From Tepidamorphaceae bacterium (GTDB taxonomy: Bacteria; Pseudomonadota; Alphaproteobacteria; Rhizobiales; Tepidamorphaceae), in NCBI GenBank assembly GCA_028279445.1, contig JANQNT010000014.1, positions 1-64,000 of the forward strand: a stretch of DNA of 64,000 bases, written 5' to 3'. The notes beneath the pieces are model-generated. The model was not told where the DNA came from. It did not search any database and saw only the letters and a program-made list of their open reading frames with translations. The position numbers and the translations under genes are program-made. Positions 54,724 to 63,987 of this stretch are shown in pieces; position 1 is the stretch's first letter; every line of letters starts with the position of its first letter.

Positions 54724-55886
54724 ATTCCGCCCCGGCAGGCCTGCGTGAGCCGCTCCAGGAAGCCGATGCAGGCATCGACCTGCTCCACCGCAAGGAACTC
54801 GTTCGGCCGGTGCGCCTGCGCGATGTCGCCGGGGCCACACACGACCGTCGGCGTTCCGGCGCGTTGGAACAGGCCGGCTTCGGTGGCGTAGGAGACGGCC
54901 GAGGTCGCGTTGCTGCGGGTGAGCCGCTTGGCCAGCAGTTCGGCCGGCGAGCCGGGCTGCGGCGCGAGCCCGGGCGAGCTCAGCACCTCGGTGGTGACGA
55001 TGTCGGCCTCGCCGGAGACCGCGCGCATCGCCGGCAGGATCTCCGACCGCGCGAAGGCCATGACCGCCTCCTGAATGTCGGCTGGCTGGTGTCCGGGCAA
55101 GGGACGCACTTCCCAGTCGATCCGGCACTGGCGCGGCACGATGTTGCCTGCGGTGCCGCCGGCGATCTGCCCCACGTGGATCGACGTGTAGGCCGGCTCG
55201 AAGCGCCCGCTCGGGTCGCCCTCGGCGATATAGGTCTCGCGAAGCCGCATCAACTCGCCGATGAAGCGCGACGCGGCGAAGATGGCGTTGCCGCCGGCCA
55301 GATCGAGCGAGGAATGGGATTCGTGGCCAGTGATCAGCGTCTCGAAGTCGTTGATGCCCTTGTGCGCATCGACCACCGCCATCATCGTCGGCTCGCCCAC
55401 CAGCACCGCGAGAGGCATCGGCAGGTCCTGACCGAGCCGCGCGATCATCGGGCGCACGCCGGTGCAGCCGACTTCCTCGTCGTAGGACAACGCCAGATGG
55501 ATCGGCGTCGACAGCGGCCTTTCGAGGAATGCCGGAACCATTGCCAGGCAGATGGCGACAAAGCCCTTCATGTCGCAGGTGCCGCGACCGTATAGGCGCC
55601 CGTCCTTCTCCACCACTTCGAAGGGATCGGTGTCCCAGGGCTGTCCCTCGACGGGAACGCAATCGGTGTGTCCGGACAGCGCGATGCCCGGCCGGTCGGT
55701 CGGGCCGATGGTGGCGAACAGGCTCGCCTTGCCGAGTGCCTCGTCGGTGGTGAGATGACTGTCCACCCCGAGCCCGTCGAGATAGTCGCGTACGAACGCG
55801 ATCAGCTCCAGGTTCGATTTCTCACTGGTCGTGTCGAACGCGACAAGCCGCGCGATCAGCTCCTTGGCGGTGGTCTGGTTGGTCAA
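54720..55886 (-). CDS. argE: Acetylornithine deacetylase
   Basis: A 388-residue M20-family metalloenzyme releasing ornithine from N-acetylornithine. Metal motifs are ALSGHTDCVPVEGQPWDTDP and YGRGTCDMKGF, and the catalytic acid lies in LSYDEEVGCTGVRP. The dimerisation domain contains HVGQIAGGTAGNIVP. The start is TTG 55886, with GGAG about 12 bp upstream. Its TAG and the hslO TAA share two bases. The 55887-56168 upstream gap is non-coding. Confidence 0.9.
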   Translation of the reverse strand: MTNQTTAKELIARLVAFDTTSEKSNLELIAFVRDYLDGLGVDSHLTTDEALGKASLFATIGPTDRPGIALSGHTDCVPVEGQPWDTDPFEVVEKDGRLYGRGTCDMKGFVAICLAMVPAFLERPLSTPIHLALSYDEEVGCTGVRPMIARLGQDLPMPLAVLVGEPTMMAVVDAHKGINDFETLITGHESHSSLDLAGGNAIFAASRFIGELMRLRETYIAEGDPSGRFEPAYTSIHVGQIAGGTAGNIVPRQCRIDWEVRPLPGHQPADIQEAVMAFARSEILPAMRAVSGEADIVTTEVLSSPGLAPQPGSPAELLAKRLTRSNATSAVSYATEAGLFQRAGTPTVVCGPGDIAQAHRPNEFLAVEQVDACIGFLERLTQACRGGI

Positions 55887-56168
55887 GGTCGGTAGTCTCC
55901 GGGAGAGTGAGGAGATTTCAGTGTAGGCGCGCGCTCGAACCGGTCAACGCGGCGAGCCTGCGTAAGGTTGTCCTTTTTGAACCGTATAAGCAGAAAATAC
56001 GTATGTGCCTCAGGCGTGAACCGATTGCTTGGCCGGCTGTGCAAACGCGCCGGGACGGTGGGCAAAATGGTGGTGGATCGTTGCTTGTGATAGACAGACG
56101 ACACCGCTCGCGTCGGGTTGCTCCCTCGCCCGGCATGCGCGGTTGGATGACGCAGACCAGGGATCGAC

Positions 56169-57536
56169 GTGAAACCACCCGGTGAGATAACGGCGGCGAC
56201 GCCGAGCAGTCTGGCCGCGCGGCTAGCGCGCGCCGGCGTCGGGCTTGCCCTGGTGGTGGCGATCCTGGGCGGTGCGGCCTTCGCGTATATCTATCTCGTC
56301 GAGACCAGGCCCGAGGTCCCGCGCCGCCCGCCGGTGGAGCGCGTCTGGGCCGTCGAGACGATTCCCGTCGCCTATACTGATCACCGTCCCTCGCTGGTGA
56401 CCTACGGCACCGCCGCTCCGGCACGCCGGGTCGCCATGCGCGCGCTGGTGTCCGGTGAGGTCGTCGAGGTCGGACCGGCGCTGCGCGAGGGCGGCATCGT
56501 CGCCGAAGGCGACCTGCTGCTGCGCATCGATCCGTTCGATTACGAAGGTGCGGTCACCGAGGCACGCGCCAACCTCGCCGAGACCCGCGCGCGTCTGGTG
56601 GAGATCGAGGCGGAGATCGCTCAGGAGCAGGACGCGCTCGCCAATGCCCGCACCCAGTTGGAGATCGCGCGCCGCGATCTGCAGCGCGCCGAAGCCCTGC
56701 GCGGCCGCGGCACCATCTCCGAAAAGGCCGTCGACGATCGCCTGCTGCTGGTCAGCCAGCGCTCCGAGATGGTCACCCAGCGCGAGAACCAGTTGGTCGT
56801 CTACCGGGCCCGCGCCGAGCAGCAGCGCGCCAGCCTGTCGCGGCTCGAATGGCGGCTGCGCCAGGCCGAGCGCAATCTCGCCAACACCACGCTGCGCGCC
56901 CCGTTTGCCGCGTTCATCTCAGGTGTCGATGCTGAGGTCGGCCGCTTCGTCGGCGTCAATGACGCGGTGGCGATGCTCATCGACGCGACTGCGCTTGACG
57001 TGCGCTTCGTGCTCAGCGATGCCGAGTTCGGCCGTATTGCCGACGATGCCGGCTCGGTGATCGGCCGCCCGGTGACTGTGGTCTGGCACGCCGGCGACGC
57101 GCCGCGCAGCTTCGCTGCGACCGTGGAACGGGTCACCGCCGAAATCGATGCGGCACGCGGCGGCATCGAGGTGTTTGCGCGCATCTCCGACGACGCACTC
57201 AGGTCCGCCGCGCTGCTGCCGCGGCCCGGCGCCTTCGTCGAGGTGTCGATCGAGGACAAGGCCTATCGCGACGCCGCCCGCATCCCCGCCACCGCCATCT
57301 ACGGCACCGACACGGTCTATGTGGTCATGGACGAGCGGCTGGCCCCCCGCCGGGTCGCGGTCATCGGCCGTGCCGGCAGCGACCTGCTGGTGCGTGGCGA
57401 GCTTGTCGAGGGCGAACGCGTGGTGGTCACCCGCATTACCGAAGCAGGCGAGGGCCTGAAGGTCCGCGAGCAGGGCGCAGAGGCCGGCGAAATGCCGGCC
57501 CCGGTCGCTGGCGCGGAAGGCGGAGCCGGCGGATGA
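56169..57536 (+). CDS. RND efflux periplasmic adaptor (HlyD/AcrA type)
   Basis: A 455-residue membrane fusion protein. One N-terminal hydrophobic helix (about 23-44) anchors it. A barrel-sandwich/lipoyl motif (RVAMRALVSGEVVEVGPALREGG) surrounds a coiled-coil hairpin (about 130-225), then the second half of the lipoyl domain (LANTTLRAPFAAFISGVDAEVGRFV) and a beta-barrel. GTG 56169 is the only start giving the conserved N-terminus. It overlaps the pump gene by four bases. The cargo is unknown. Confidence 0.9.
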   Translation: MKPPGEITAATPSSLAARLARAGVGLALVVAILGGAAFAYIYLVETRPEVPRRPPVERVWAVETIPVAYTDHRPSLVTYGTAAPARRVAMRALVSGEVVEVGPALREGGIVAEGDLLLRIDPFDYEGAVTEARANLAETRARLVEIEAEIAQEQDALANARTQLEIARRDLQRAEALRGRGTISEKAVDDRLLLVSQRSEMVTQRENQLVVYRARAEQQRASLSRLEWRLRQAERNLANTTLRAPFAAFISGVDAEVGRFVGVNDAVAMLIDATALDVRFVLSDAEFGRIADDAGSVIGRPVTVVWHAGDAPRSFAATVERVTAEIDAARGGIEVFARISDDALRSAALLPRPGAFVEVSIEDKAYRDAARIPATAIYGTDTVYVVMDERLAPRRVAVIGRAGSDLLVRGELVEGERVVVTRITEAGEGLKVREQGAEAGEMPAPVAGAEGGAGG

Positions 57537-60500
57537 GGAGCGAACCGCGCGGTGGCATTCTTGAGTTCTTCATCCATCACCGCAACGCCCACAACCTGCT
57601 GATGGCGATGATGATCCTGTTCGGGATCTTCGCCCTGATGCGGCTCAACACCCAGTTCTTCCCCACCGTCGACGTTCCCGCCATCACCGTCACCGTGCAG
57701 TGGTCCGGCGCCAGTGCGGAGGATGTCGAGAGCAATATTCTGGAAGCAATCGAGCCGAGCCTGCGTTTCCTCGATGCGCTCGACGAGATCACCTCCTACG
57801 CGCGCGAGGGCAGCGCGACGATCCGGCTCGAGTTCGAGCAGGGCGCCGACATGCAGAAGGCGCAGACGGATGTGGAGACGGCGCTGTCGCTGATCAAGAC
57901 GCTGCCCGAAGATGCCGAGGAGCCGGAGGTGACGCGCCGCGTCTGGTACGAGTCGGTGGGAACCGTCTCGGTATCCGGACCCTTCTCCGAGGTCGCGATC
58001 CGCGCCTATGCCCGCCAGATCCGCGATGGTTTGCTGGACGCTGGCATCGACAGGGTCGATCTGACCGGCCTGCGCGACCGGGAGTTCCATGTCGCGATTC
58101 CCGAATGGCAGTTGCGGCGGCTGGGCCTGTCGGTCGGCGACGTGGCGACGCGCATCCGCGATGCCACCCGCGACATGCCGTTCGGCACGCTGGGCGGCGC
58201 CATCGAGAAGCAGTTGCGTTCGGTCTCTGACATCGACCGCCCCGACGAGATCGGCGACATCGAGGTGGTGTCCGGCATCACCGGCGAGAAGGTCTTTTTG
58301 CGCGATATCGCCGATATCGCGATCGCCTTCGACGAGGACCAGGCGATCGGGCTGCGCGGCACCGAGCGTGCCATCGAGCTCGATGTGCAGCGGGTGCTGG
58401 CATCCGACACGCTGGAGAGCCGGCAGATCCTGCTCGACTATTTCGCCAGTCTCGAAGGCCGGCTGCCGCCGTCGCTGAAGGTCGATCTCTACAATGTCCG
58501 CGCCGACCGGTTGCAGGAGCGCATCAGTCTTCTGGTCAACAACGGCATCCAGGGGCTGGCGCTGGTGCTGATTGCGCTGTTCCTGTTCCTCAATGCACGC
58601 GTTGCCTTCTGGGTCGCCGTCGGCATCCCCACCGCCGTCATGACGACGCTCGGACTGATGCTGCTCACCGGCCAGTCGATCAACATGCTGTCGCTGTTCG
58701 CGCTGATCATGATGCTCGGCATCATCGTCGACGATGCGATTGTCGTCGGCGAACACACCGCGACACGGTTTTCCGCCGGCGACCCGCCGGCGCTGGCCGC
58801 CGAGATCGGCGCCCGGCGCATGTTCTGGCCGGTGTTCGCCGCGACGCTCACCACCCAGGTCGCCTTCCTGCCGCTGTTCTTCATCAGCGACATCATCGGG
58901 CAGATCATGTCGGCCCTGCCGTTGGTGGTGATCGCGGCGCTGGTCGCCAGTCTGGTGGAGAGCTTCTTCATCCTGCCCGGCCATCTGCGCCACAGTCTGG
59001 GGTCCATGCGGGCCGAGCCGGGCCGCTTGCGCCGTTTCCTGGACCGCTGGTTCGAGGCCTTCCGGGAAGGCCCGTTCAGGGCGCTGGCGCATCTGACCTT
59101 CCGCTGGCGCTACGCCACCGTGGCGCTCGCGGTGGCCAGTCTGATCATCGCGCTCGGCGCGCTTTCCGGTGGGCGTATCGGTTTCCAGTTCTTCCCCTCG
59201 CCGGAGGCGGAACGCGTCACCGCCCGCATCGTCATGGCCGCCGGCACGCCGCAGGATGTGGTGCGCGATACCGTGGCCGAAGCGGAAGCTGCGCTGGAGC
59301 GGGCGGTGCAGCAACTGGCGCCGCCCGGTGAGGTTCTGATCGATGCGAGCTTCACCGAGCTTGGCGTGGCCGGAAACACCCGCGGGCTCAACGCGGCCCA
59401 GGTCACCGTGCACCTGACCGCGTCCGAAGTGCGCACCGTGCGCACCCGCGACATCATTGCCGAGTGGCGCAAGCAGACGCCAAGGATTCCCGGTGTCGAG
59501 ACGCTCGTGATCATTGCGCCGCGCGGCGGTCCGCCCGGGCGCGATATCGAGATCGAACTGAGCGGCGCCGAGGCTCCGGTATTGAAGGCGGCCGCGTTGG
59601 AGGTGCGCGACGTGCTCGCCGCCTATCCCGGCGTCAGCTCGATCAGCGACGACCTGCCGTATGGCAAACCGGAGATTGTCATGGAGCTGACGCCGCGCGG
59701 CACCGCGCTTGGCTTCACGCTGCTCTCGGTCGGCCAGCAGGTGCGTAATGCCTTCGACGGCGCCATCGCCCGGCGCTTTGCGGACGGCGATGACGAGGTC
59801 ACCGTGCGGGTGCTGCGCGAGCAGCGCGATGGCGGTGCCGCCGCGCTTGCCGGTCTCGCACTTAAGGCGCCGAACGGTGCCTTCGTGCCGCTGACGGAAA
59901 TCGTGACGCTGCGTGAGCGGCAGGGCTTCGCGGTCATTCTGCGCACCGACGGCCAGACAGTCGCGTCGGTGTCCGGCGATCTCGACAACGAGATCATCTC
60001 CACTCCCGATCTGGTGCGCGCGCTCGATGAGGCCGGTGCGGTCAGCGCGATCGCCGAGCGCCATGGGGTCGTGTATCGCTATACCGGCCGCGACGAAGAA
60101 CGGCGCAAGTCCTTCGCCGATCTGCGCACCGGCGCGTTCATCGCGCTGGGGCTGATCTACCTCATCCTCGCCTGGGTGTTCGCCAGCTATTCCGTTCCGC
60201 TGGCGGTGATGCTGGTGATCCCGTTCGGCTTCGTCGGTGCCATGCTCGGCCACTACCTGATGGGCTTCCCGCTGACCATCCTGTCGCTGATGGGGCTGCT
60301 CGGCCTGTCGGGCATCCTGGTCAACGACTCCATCATCCTGGTGTCGCGTGCGCGCGAACGCCATGACCATGGCGAGAGCGTCGAGGACGCCGCCGTCAAC
60401 GCTTCCTGCGATCGTCTGCGCGCGGTGCTGCTGACCTCGCTGACCACCATCGGCGGGCTGGCACCTTTGTTGACGGAAACCAGCCTTCAGGCGCAGTTCC

Positions 60501-60664
60501 TGCTGCCCATGGCGGTGACCCTGGTGTTCGGCCTGGGGCTCGCGACCCTGTTCGTGCTGTTCCTGGTGCCGGCCTATCTGGGCGTCGGCCACGATATCCG
60601 AAAGGGCCTGCGCGACCTTGCGGATTTCCTGCTTGCCCGCCAGCGTGCGCAGCCGGCGGAGTAG
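57533..60664 (+). CDS. RND-family efflux pump permease
   Basis: A 1043-residue AcrB/MdtB-like inner-membrane pump. It has a helix after residue 18, a large periplasmic loop (about 38-335), TM2-TM6, then the second half with the same layout. The proton-relay region in TM4 reads LGIIVDDAIVVGEH with the paired aspartates. The second half has FGFVGAMLGHYLMGFPLTILSLMGLLGLSGILVNDSIILV. No outer-membrane TolC gene is adjacent, so it must borrow one. Confidence 0.93.
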   Translation: MRSEPRGGILEFFIHHRNAHNLLMAMMILFGIFALMRLNTQFFPTVDVPAITVTVQWSGASAEDVESNILEAIEPSLRFLDALDEITSYAREGSATIRLEFEQGADMQKAQTDVETALSLIKTLPEDAEEPEVTRRVWYESVGTVSVSGPFSEVAIRAYARQIRDGLLDAGIDRVDLTGLRDREFHVAIPEWQLRRLGLSVGDVATRIRDATRDMPFGTLGGAIEKQLRSVSDIDRPDEIGDIEVVSGITGEKVFLRDIADIAIAFDEDQAIGLRGTERAIELDVQRVLASDTLESRQILLDYFASLEGRLPPSLKVDLYNVRADRLQERISLLVNNGIQGLALVLIALFLFLNARVAFWVAVGIPTAVMTTLGLMLLTGQSINMLSLFALIMMLGIIVDDAIVVGEHTATRFSAGDPPALAAEIGARRMFWPVFAATLTTQVAFLPLFFISDIIGQIMSALPLVVIAALVASLVESFFILPGHLRHSLGSMRAEPGRLRRFLDRWFEAFREGPFRALAHLTFRWRYATVALAVASLIIALGALSGGRIGFQFFPSPEAERVTARIVMAAGTPQDVVRDTVAEAEAALERAVQQLAPPGEVLIDASFTELGVAGNTRGLNAAQVTVHLTASEVRTVRTRDIIAEWRKQTPRIPGVETLVIIAPRGGPPGRDIEIELSGAEAPVLKAAALEVRDVLAAYPGVSSISDDLPYGKPEIVMELTPRGTALGFTLLSVGQQVRNAFDGAIARRFADGDDEVTVRVLREQRDGGAAALAGLALKAPNGAFVPLTEIVTLRERQGFAVILRTDGQTVASVSGDLDNEIISTPDLVRALDEAGAVSAIAERHGVVYRYTGRDEERRKSFADLRTGAFIALGLIYLILAWVFASYSVPLAVMLVIPFGFVGAMLGHYLMGFPLTILSLMGLLGLSGILVNDSIILVSRARERHDHGESVEDAAVNASCDRLRAVLLTSLTTIGGLAPLLTETSLQAQFLLPMAVTLVFGLGLATLFVLFLVPAYLGVGHDIRKGLRDLADFLLARQRAQPAE

Positions 60665-60710
60665 GTAGCGACATTCCGGCGGCCAGGAAACGCGCCTTTC
60701 TTTTTTGGTC

Positions 60711-60754
60711 GCAAATCCGGACGGAAAACCGGTGTCCACTTTTCCTGGATTTGC
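60711..60754. repeat. Dispersed palindromic element, copy C
   Basis: Arms GCAAATCC (60711-60718) and GGATTTGC (60747-60754) form a perfect inverted repeat around GGAAAACCGG and CCACTTTTCC. The inner part aligns with the core of copies A and B (GAAAACCGGT, CCACTTTTC). It ends exactly where the trkH stop codon begins, between the converging RND pump and trkH genes. Confidence 0.75.
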
Positions 60755-62200
60755 TTACCCCCGCCAGAAGCGCGGCAGCAGCAGCACCAGCACCGAGAAC
60801 AGTTCGAGCCGGCCGACCACCATGCCGGCGATCAGCAGCCATTTGGCGACGATCGGCAACTCGGCGTAGTTGCCAGCCGGGCCGATCTCGCTGCCCAGTC
60901 CCGGCCCGACATTGGAGATCGCCGTGGCGGCGCCCGACAGCGCGGTGATGGGGTCGAGCCCGGTGAAGCCGAGCAGCACCGCCAGCACCAGGATCGATGT
61001 GACATAGAGGAAGAAGAAACTCTGCACGGCGGCCGAGACGTCGTCGCCAAGCGGCCGGCCGTTGTAACGCTTCACATGGATGCGCGCCGGCGAGATGATG
61101 GCGATCATGTGCTGCTTGATGTCCTCCCACAGCACCATGAAGCGGAAGATCTTGATGCCGCAGGAGGTGGAGCCGGCGCAGCCGCCCATGCACATGGCGA
61201 CGAACAGGATCACCAGCGACAGCCCCGCCCACTGGTTGTAGTCGGTGGTGGCGAAGCCGGTGCCCGTCATCACCGAGACCAGGTTGAACACTGTCTCGCG
61301 GAAGGCGTCGATGCCCTCCGCCCCGGCCGCCGTGCGCTGCATCCACAGCACGATGACGAAGAACACGACGATGAACAGGAAGGTGCGCACCTGGGCGTCG
61401 GAGATGATGCGCTGCGGCCCGCGGCGCGCCGCTTCGAAATACAGCAGGAAGGGCAGCGAGCCGATCAGCATGAAGACGATCGCGATGACCTCGATCGACG
61501 CGGAATCGTAGTACCCGATCGACTCGTCATGCGGCGAGAATCCGCCAGTCGCGACAGTGCACATGGCGTGCAGCAGCGAGTAGAGCAGCCGCATGCCGGC
61601 CAGGTGATAGGCGAGCGCGCAGGCCAGCGTGAAGACAACGTAGACGCCGACCAGCCAGGCGGCGATCTGGCTTGCCCGCGGCAGCATCTTCTCCGGCGTA
61701 TCGAAGGCTTCCGCCTTGAAGAGCTGCATGCCGCCGACCTGCAGCATGGGCAGCACCGCGATGCTCATCACGATGATGCCGAGACCGCCGATCCATTGCA
61801 GCAGCGCGCGCCAGGTCAGGATGCCCGGCGGCAGGTCGTCGAGGCCGGTGAAGACGGTCGCGCCCGTCGTGGTGATGCCGGAGACCGCCTCGAAGTAGGA
61901 ATCGGTCACCGAGAAGCCCGGATCCGACCACATGAAGGGGATCGCCCCGAAGGCCGGCAGCAGCACCCAGGCGAGGCAGGTCATCAGGAAGCCGTGCCGG
62001 GTGGTCAGCCGCAGCGGCCGGCCGCGCGCCACCGCCCACATCAGCAGCCCGGTGAAGATGGTGATCAGGCTCGAGGCGACGAAGACGATCCAGTCGCGAT
62101 CCTCGAGCAGGATGTCGACGGCCGCCGGCAGCATCATCAGCGCGCCGAAGGTGGCCAGCAGCACCCCGTTGACGAGCAGGATGGGCCGAAGGTCGTGCAA
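60755..62200 (-). CDS. trkH: Trk/Ktr potassium transporter TrkH
   Basis: A 481-residue potassium channel-like subunit with four P-loop filters: SGITTTGATVF, TVATGGFSPH, SVMTGTGFATTD and TAISNVGPGLG. About ten hydrophobic helices, starting MHDLRPILLVNGVLLATFG. The partner TrkA is not in the window. It is followed on the same strand by nothing; the repeat abuts its stop. apaG lies 15 bp upstream on the same strand. Confidence 0.94.
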   Translation of the reverse strand: MHDLRPILLVNGVLLATFGALMMLPAAVDILLEDRDWIVFVASSLITIFTGLLMWAVARGRPLRLTTRHGFLMTCLAWVLLPAFGAIPFMWSDPGFSVTDSYFEAVSGITTTGATVFTGLDDLPPGILTWRALLQWIGGLGIIVMSIAVLPMLQVGGMQLFKAEAFDTPEKMLPRASQIAAWLVGVYVVFTLACALAYHLAGMRLLYSLLHAMCTVATGGFSPHDESIGYYDSASIEVIAIVFMLIGSLPFLLYFEAARRGPQRIISDAQVRTFLFIVVFFVIVLWMQRTAAGAEGIDAFRETVFNLVSVMTGTGFATTDYNQWAGLSLVILFVAMCMGGCAGSTSCGIKIFRFMVLWEDIKQHMIAIISPARIHVKRYNGRPLGDDVSAAVQSFFFLYVTSILVLAVLLGFTGLDPITALSGAATAISNVGPGLGSEIGPAGNYAELPIVAKWLLIAGMVVGRLELFSVLVLLLPRFWRG

Positions 62201-62215
62201 TGACTGGGTCCGTCC

Positions 62216-62611
62216 TCAGTTGACGGTTCGGTGCGCGAACGGGCTGTCGAGGGAGAAGGCCGGGATGGCGATGTCGAACAGCGCGCCGTCCGCGCCGCGC
62301 ATCCGGTAGTGCCCGCGCATCATGCCCGACGGCGTCGTCAGCGGTACGCCGCTGGTATAGGTGTAGCTTTCGCCGGGCGCCAGCACCGGCTGTTCGCCGA
62401 CGACGCCGGGACCATCGACGGTCTCGCGCGCGCCGGCCTCATCGACGATGTCCCAATGCCGCGCCAATAGCTGCGCGGCGCTGGCGCCATGATTGGTCAG
62501 CGTGATCGTATAGGTCCAGAAGTAGCCGCCCTCGCTCGGCGCTGAGCGCTCGGTGCAGTAGGCCGGCTTGGCGGTGACCTCGATATCGCGCGTGACTGCG
62601 GTGAAGTTCAT
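62216..62611 (-). CDS. apaG: ApaG protein (Co2+/Mg2+ efflux-associated)
   Basis: A 131-residue single-domain ApaG (fibronectin-like fold). Motifs: YFWTYTITLTNHG, LLARHWDIVDEAG, VVGEQPVLAPGESYTYTSGVPLTTPSGMMRGHYRM. ATG 62611 gives the standard MNFTAVTRDIEVTA start; the frame is open further upstream without family similarity. It follows metZ on the same strand with a 73-bp gap. Confidence 0.93.
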   Translation of the reverse strand: MNFTAVTRDIEVTAKPAYCTERSAPSEGGYFWTYTITLTNHGASAAQLLARHWDIVDEAGARETVDGPGVVGEQPVLAPGESYTYTSGVPLTTPSGMMRGHYRMRGADGALFDIAIPAFSLDSPFAHRTVN

Positions 62612-62684
62612 GTCAGCCCCCGTTTCTCGGGCGCCAAAAGCGCTAGCATCGCTGTCAGACGCCCGCAAGGGCGTTGCTCGGGCA

Positions 62685-63887
62685 TCAGATGGCCGCGAGC
62701 GCCGCTTCGACATCCGCGACGAGATCGCCGGCGGCCTCGATACCGACCGACAGCCGCACCGTACCGTCGCCGATCTCCAGTTCGGCGCGCTGCGCCTCGG
62801 TTAGGCGCTGATGCGTCGTCGTGGCCGGATGCGTCGCCAGCGACTTGGCATCGCCCAGATTGTTGGAAATGCGGATCAGCTTCAGCGTGTTGAGGAAGTC
62901 GAAGGCGGCCTTCTTTCCGCCGGCGAGGTCGAAGGCGACCATGGTGCCGCCGGCACGCATCTGCCGTTGGGCGAGGTTGAAGTCGGGATGGTCGGCGCGG
63001 CCGGGATAGAGCGTGCGCGACACGTTCGCCGATGCGTTCAGCGCCTCGGCGACGGCGGTGGCATTGGCGCACTGGCGCTCGACGCGTAGCGGCAGCGTCT
63101 CCAGGCCCTTCAGCAGCACCCAGGCATTGAACGGGCTGAGCGAAGGTCCGGTGTGCCGGTAGAAGTCCTTCATGGGACCGTCGAGCGTCTCGGTCCTGCC
63201 CAGCACCACGCCGCCCAGGCAGCGGCCCTGGCCGTCGATGTGCTTGGTGGCGGAATACACGACGATATCGGCGCCGTGCTGGAGCGGTTTCTGCAGCAAC
63301 GGCGTCGCGAAGACGTTGTCGACGATGACCTGCGCGCCGGCCTGCCGGGCGATGCCGCAAACCGCGTCGAGGTCGATCAGCCTGAGGGTGGGGTTCGAGG
63401 GCGTCTCCAGGAAGAAGACCTTCGTCTCCGGGCGCACCGCCGCCTGCCAGGCATCGAGGTCGCAGCCGTCGATCAGCGTGGAGGCGACGCCGAAACGCGG
63501 CAGCAGGTCCTCGACGATGTAGCGGCACGAACCGAACAGCGCTCTGGCGGCGACCACATGATCACCGGCTTGCAATTGGCTCAGCAGCGCCATGTTGACG
63601 GCTGCCATGCCGCTGGACGTGGCGCGCGCGCCCTCGGCGCCTTCCAGCGTGGCGATGCGCTGCTCGAACATGGCCACCGTCGGGTTGCCGTAGCGCGAAT
63701 AGACGTAGCCGTCGTCCTCGCCCTTGAAGCGCGCTTCGGCCGCTTCGGCGCTGTCATAGACGAAGCCGGAGGTCAGGTAGAGGGCTTCGGAGGTCTCGCC
63801 GTGCGGGCTGCGCAACTGCCCGTCATGGACGAGGCCGGTCGCCTCTCCTGGATGGGTGATGTCGTCTGACTGGTCGGTGATGGACAT
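62685..63887 (-). CDS. metZ: O-succinylhomoserine sulfhydrylase
   Basis: A 400-residue Cys/Met-metabolism PLP enzyme making homocysteine from O-succinylhomoserine and sulfide. YVYSRYGNPTVAMFEQR, GARATSSGMAAVNMALL, DNVFATPLLQKPLQHGADIV, PLP lysine in YSATKHIDGQGRCLGG, and HPATTTHQRL at the C-terminal part, typical of MetZ. ATG 63887 has GGAAGG upstream, partly inside a hairpin. The upstream region to the window end carries a structured leader. Confidence 0.93.
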   Translation of the reverse strand: MSITDQSDDITHPGEATGLVHDGQLRSPHGETSEALYLTSGFVYDSAEAAEARFKGEDDGYVYSRYGNPTVAMFEQRIATLEGAEGARATSSGMAAVNMALLSQLQAGDHVVAARALFGSCRYIVEDLLPRFGVASTLIDGCDLDAWQAAVRPETKVFFLETPSNPTLRLIDLDAVCGIARQAGAQVIVDNVFATPLLQKPLQHGADIVVYSATKHIDGQGRCLGGVVLGRTETLDGPMKDFYRHTGPSLSPFNAWVLLKGLETLPLRVERQCANATAVAEALNASANVSRTLYPGRADHPDFNLAQRQMRAGGTMVAFDLAGGKKAAFDFLNTLKLIRISNNLGDAKSLATHPATTTHQRLTEAQRAELEIGDGTVRLSVGIEAAGDLVADVEAALAAI

Positions 63888-63899
63888 GTACCGTGCCTT

Positions 63900-63987
63900 C
63901 CGCTCGTTGAGCGGGCGGAAAAAAACCGGCTGCCGAAGACTTGCTAGGGGCTCAAGCTATGCCCTAAGAGCGTCTTGCGTGTGCCGG
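63900..63987 (-). other. Structured leader or terminator upstream of metZ
   Basis: Read on the minus strand, CCGGC (63987-63983) can pair with GCCGG (63930-63926), enclosing an imperfect inner hairpin built on GGGC and GCCC, and is followed by seven T (63925-63919). A second 6-bp hairpin CCGCTC-AAC-GAGCGG (63914-63900) runs into the ribosome site of metZ. It could be an attenuator of metZ or the terminator of a gene beyond the window. No SAM-II consensus (GCTAAA, TGATTT) is seen. Confidence 0.45.

Noticed and set aside
57317..60739. An 1140-codon minus-strand frame opposite the RND pump gene
   Set aside because: Repetitive Arg/Gln/His/Asp composition without motifs. It mirrors the codon bias of the real gene on the plus strand.
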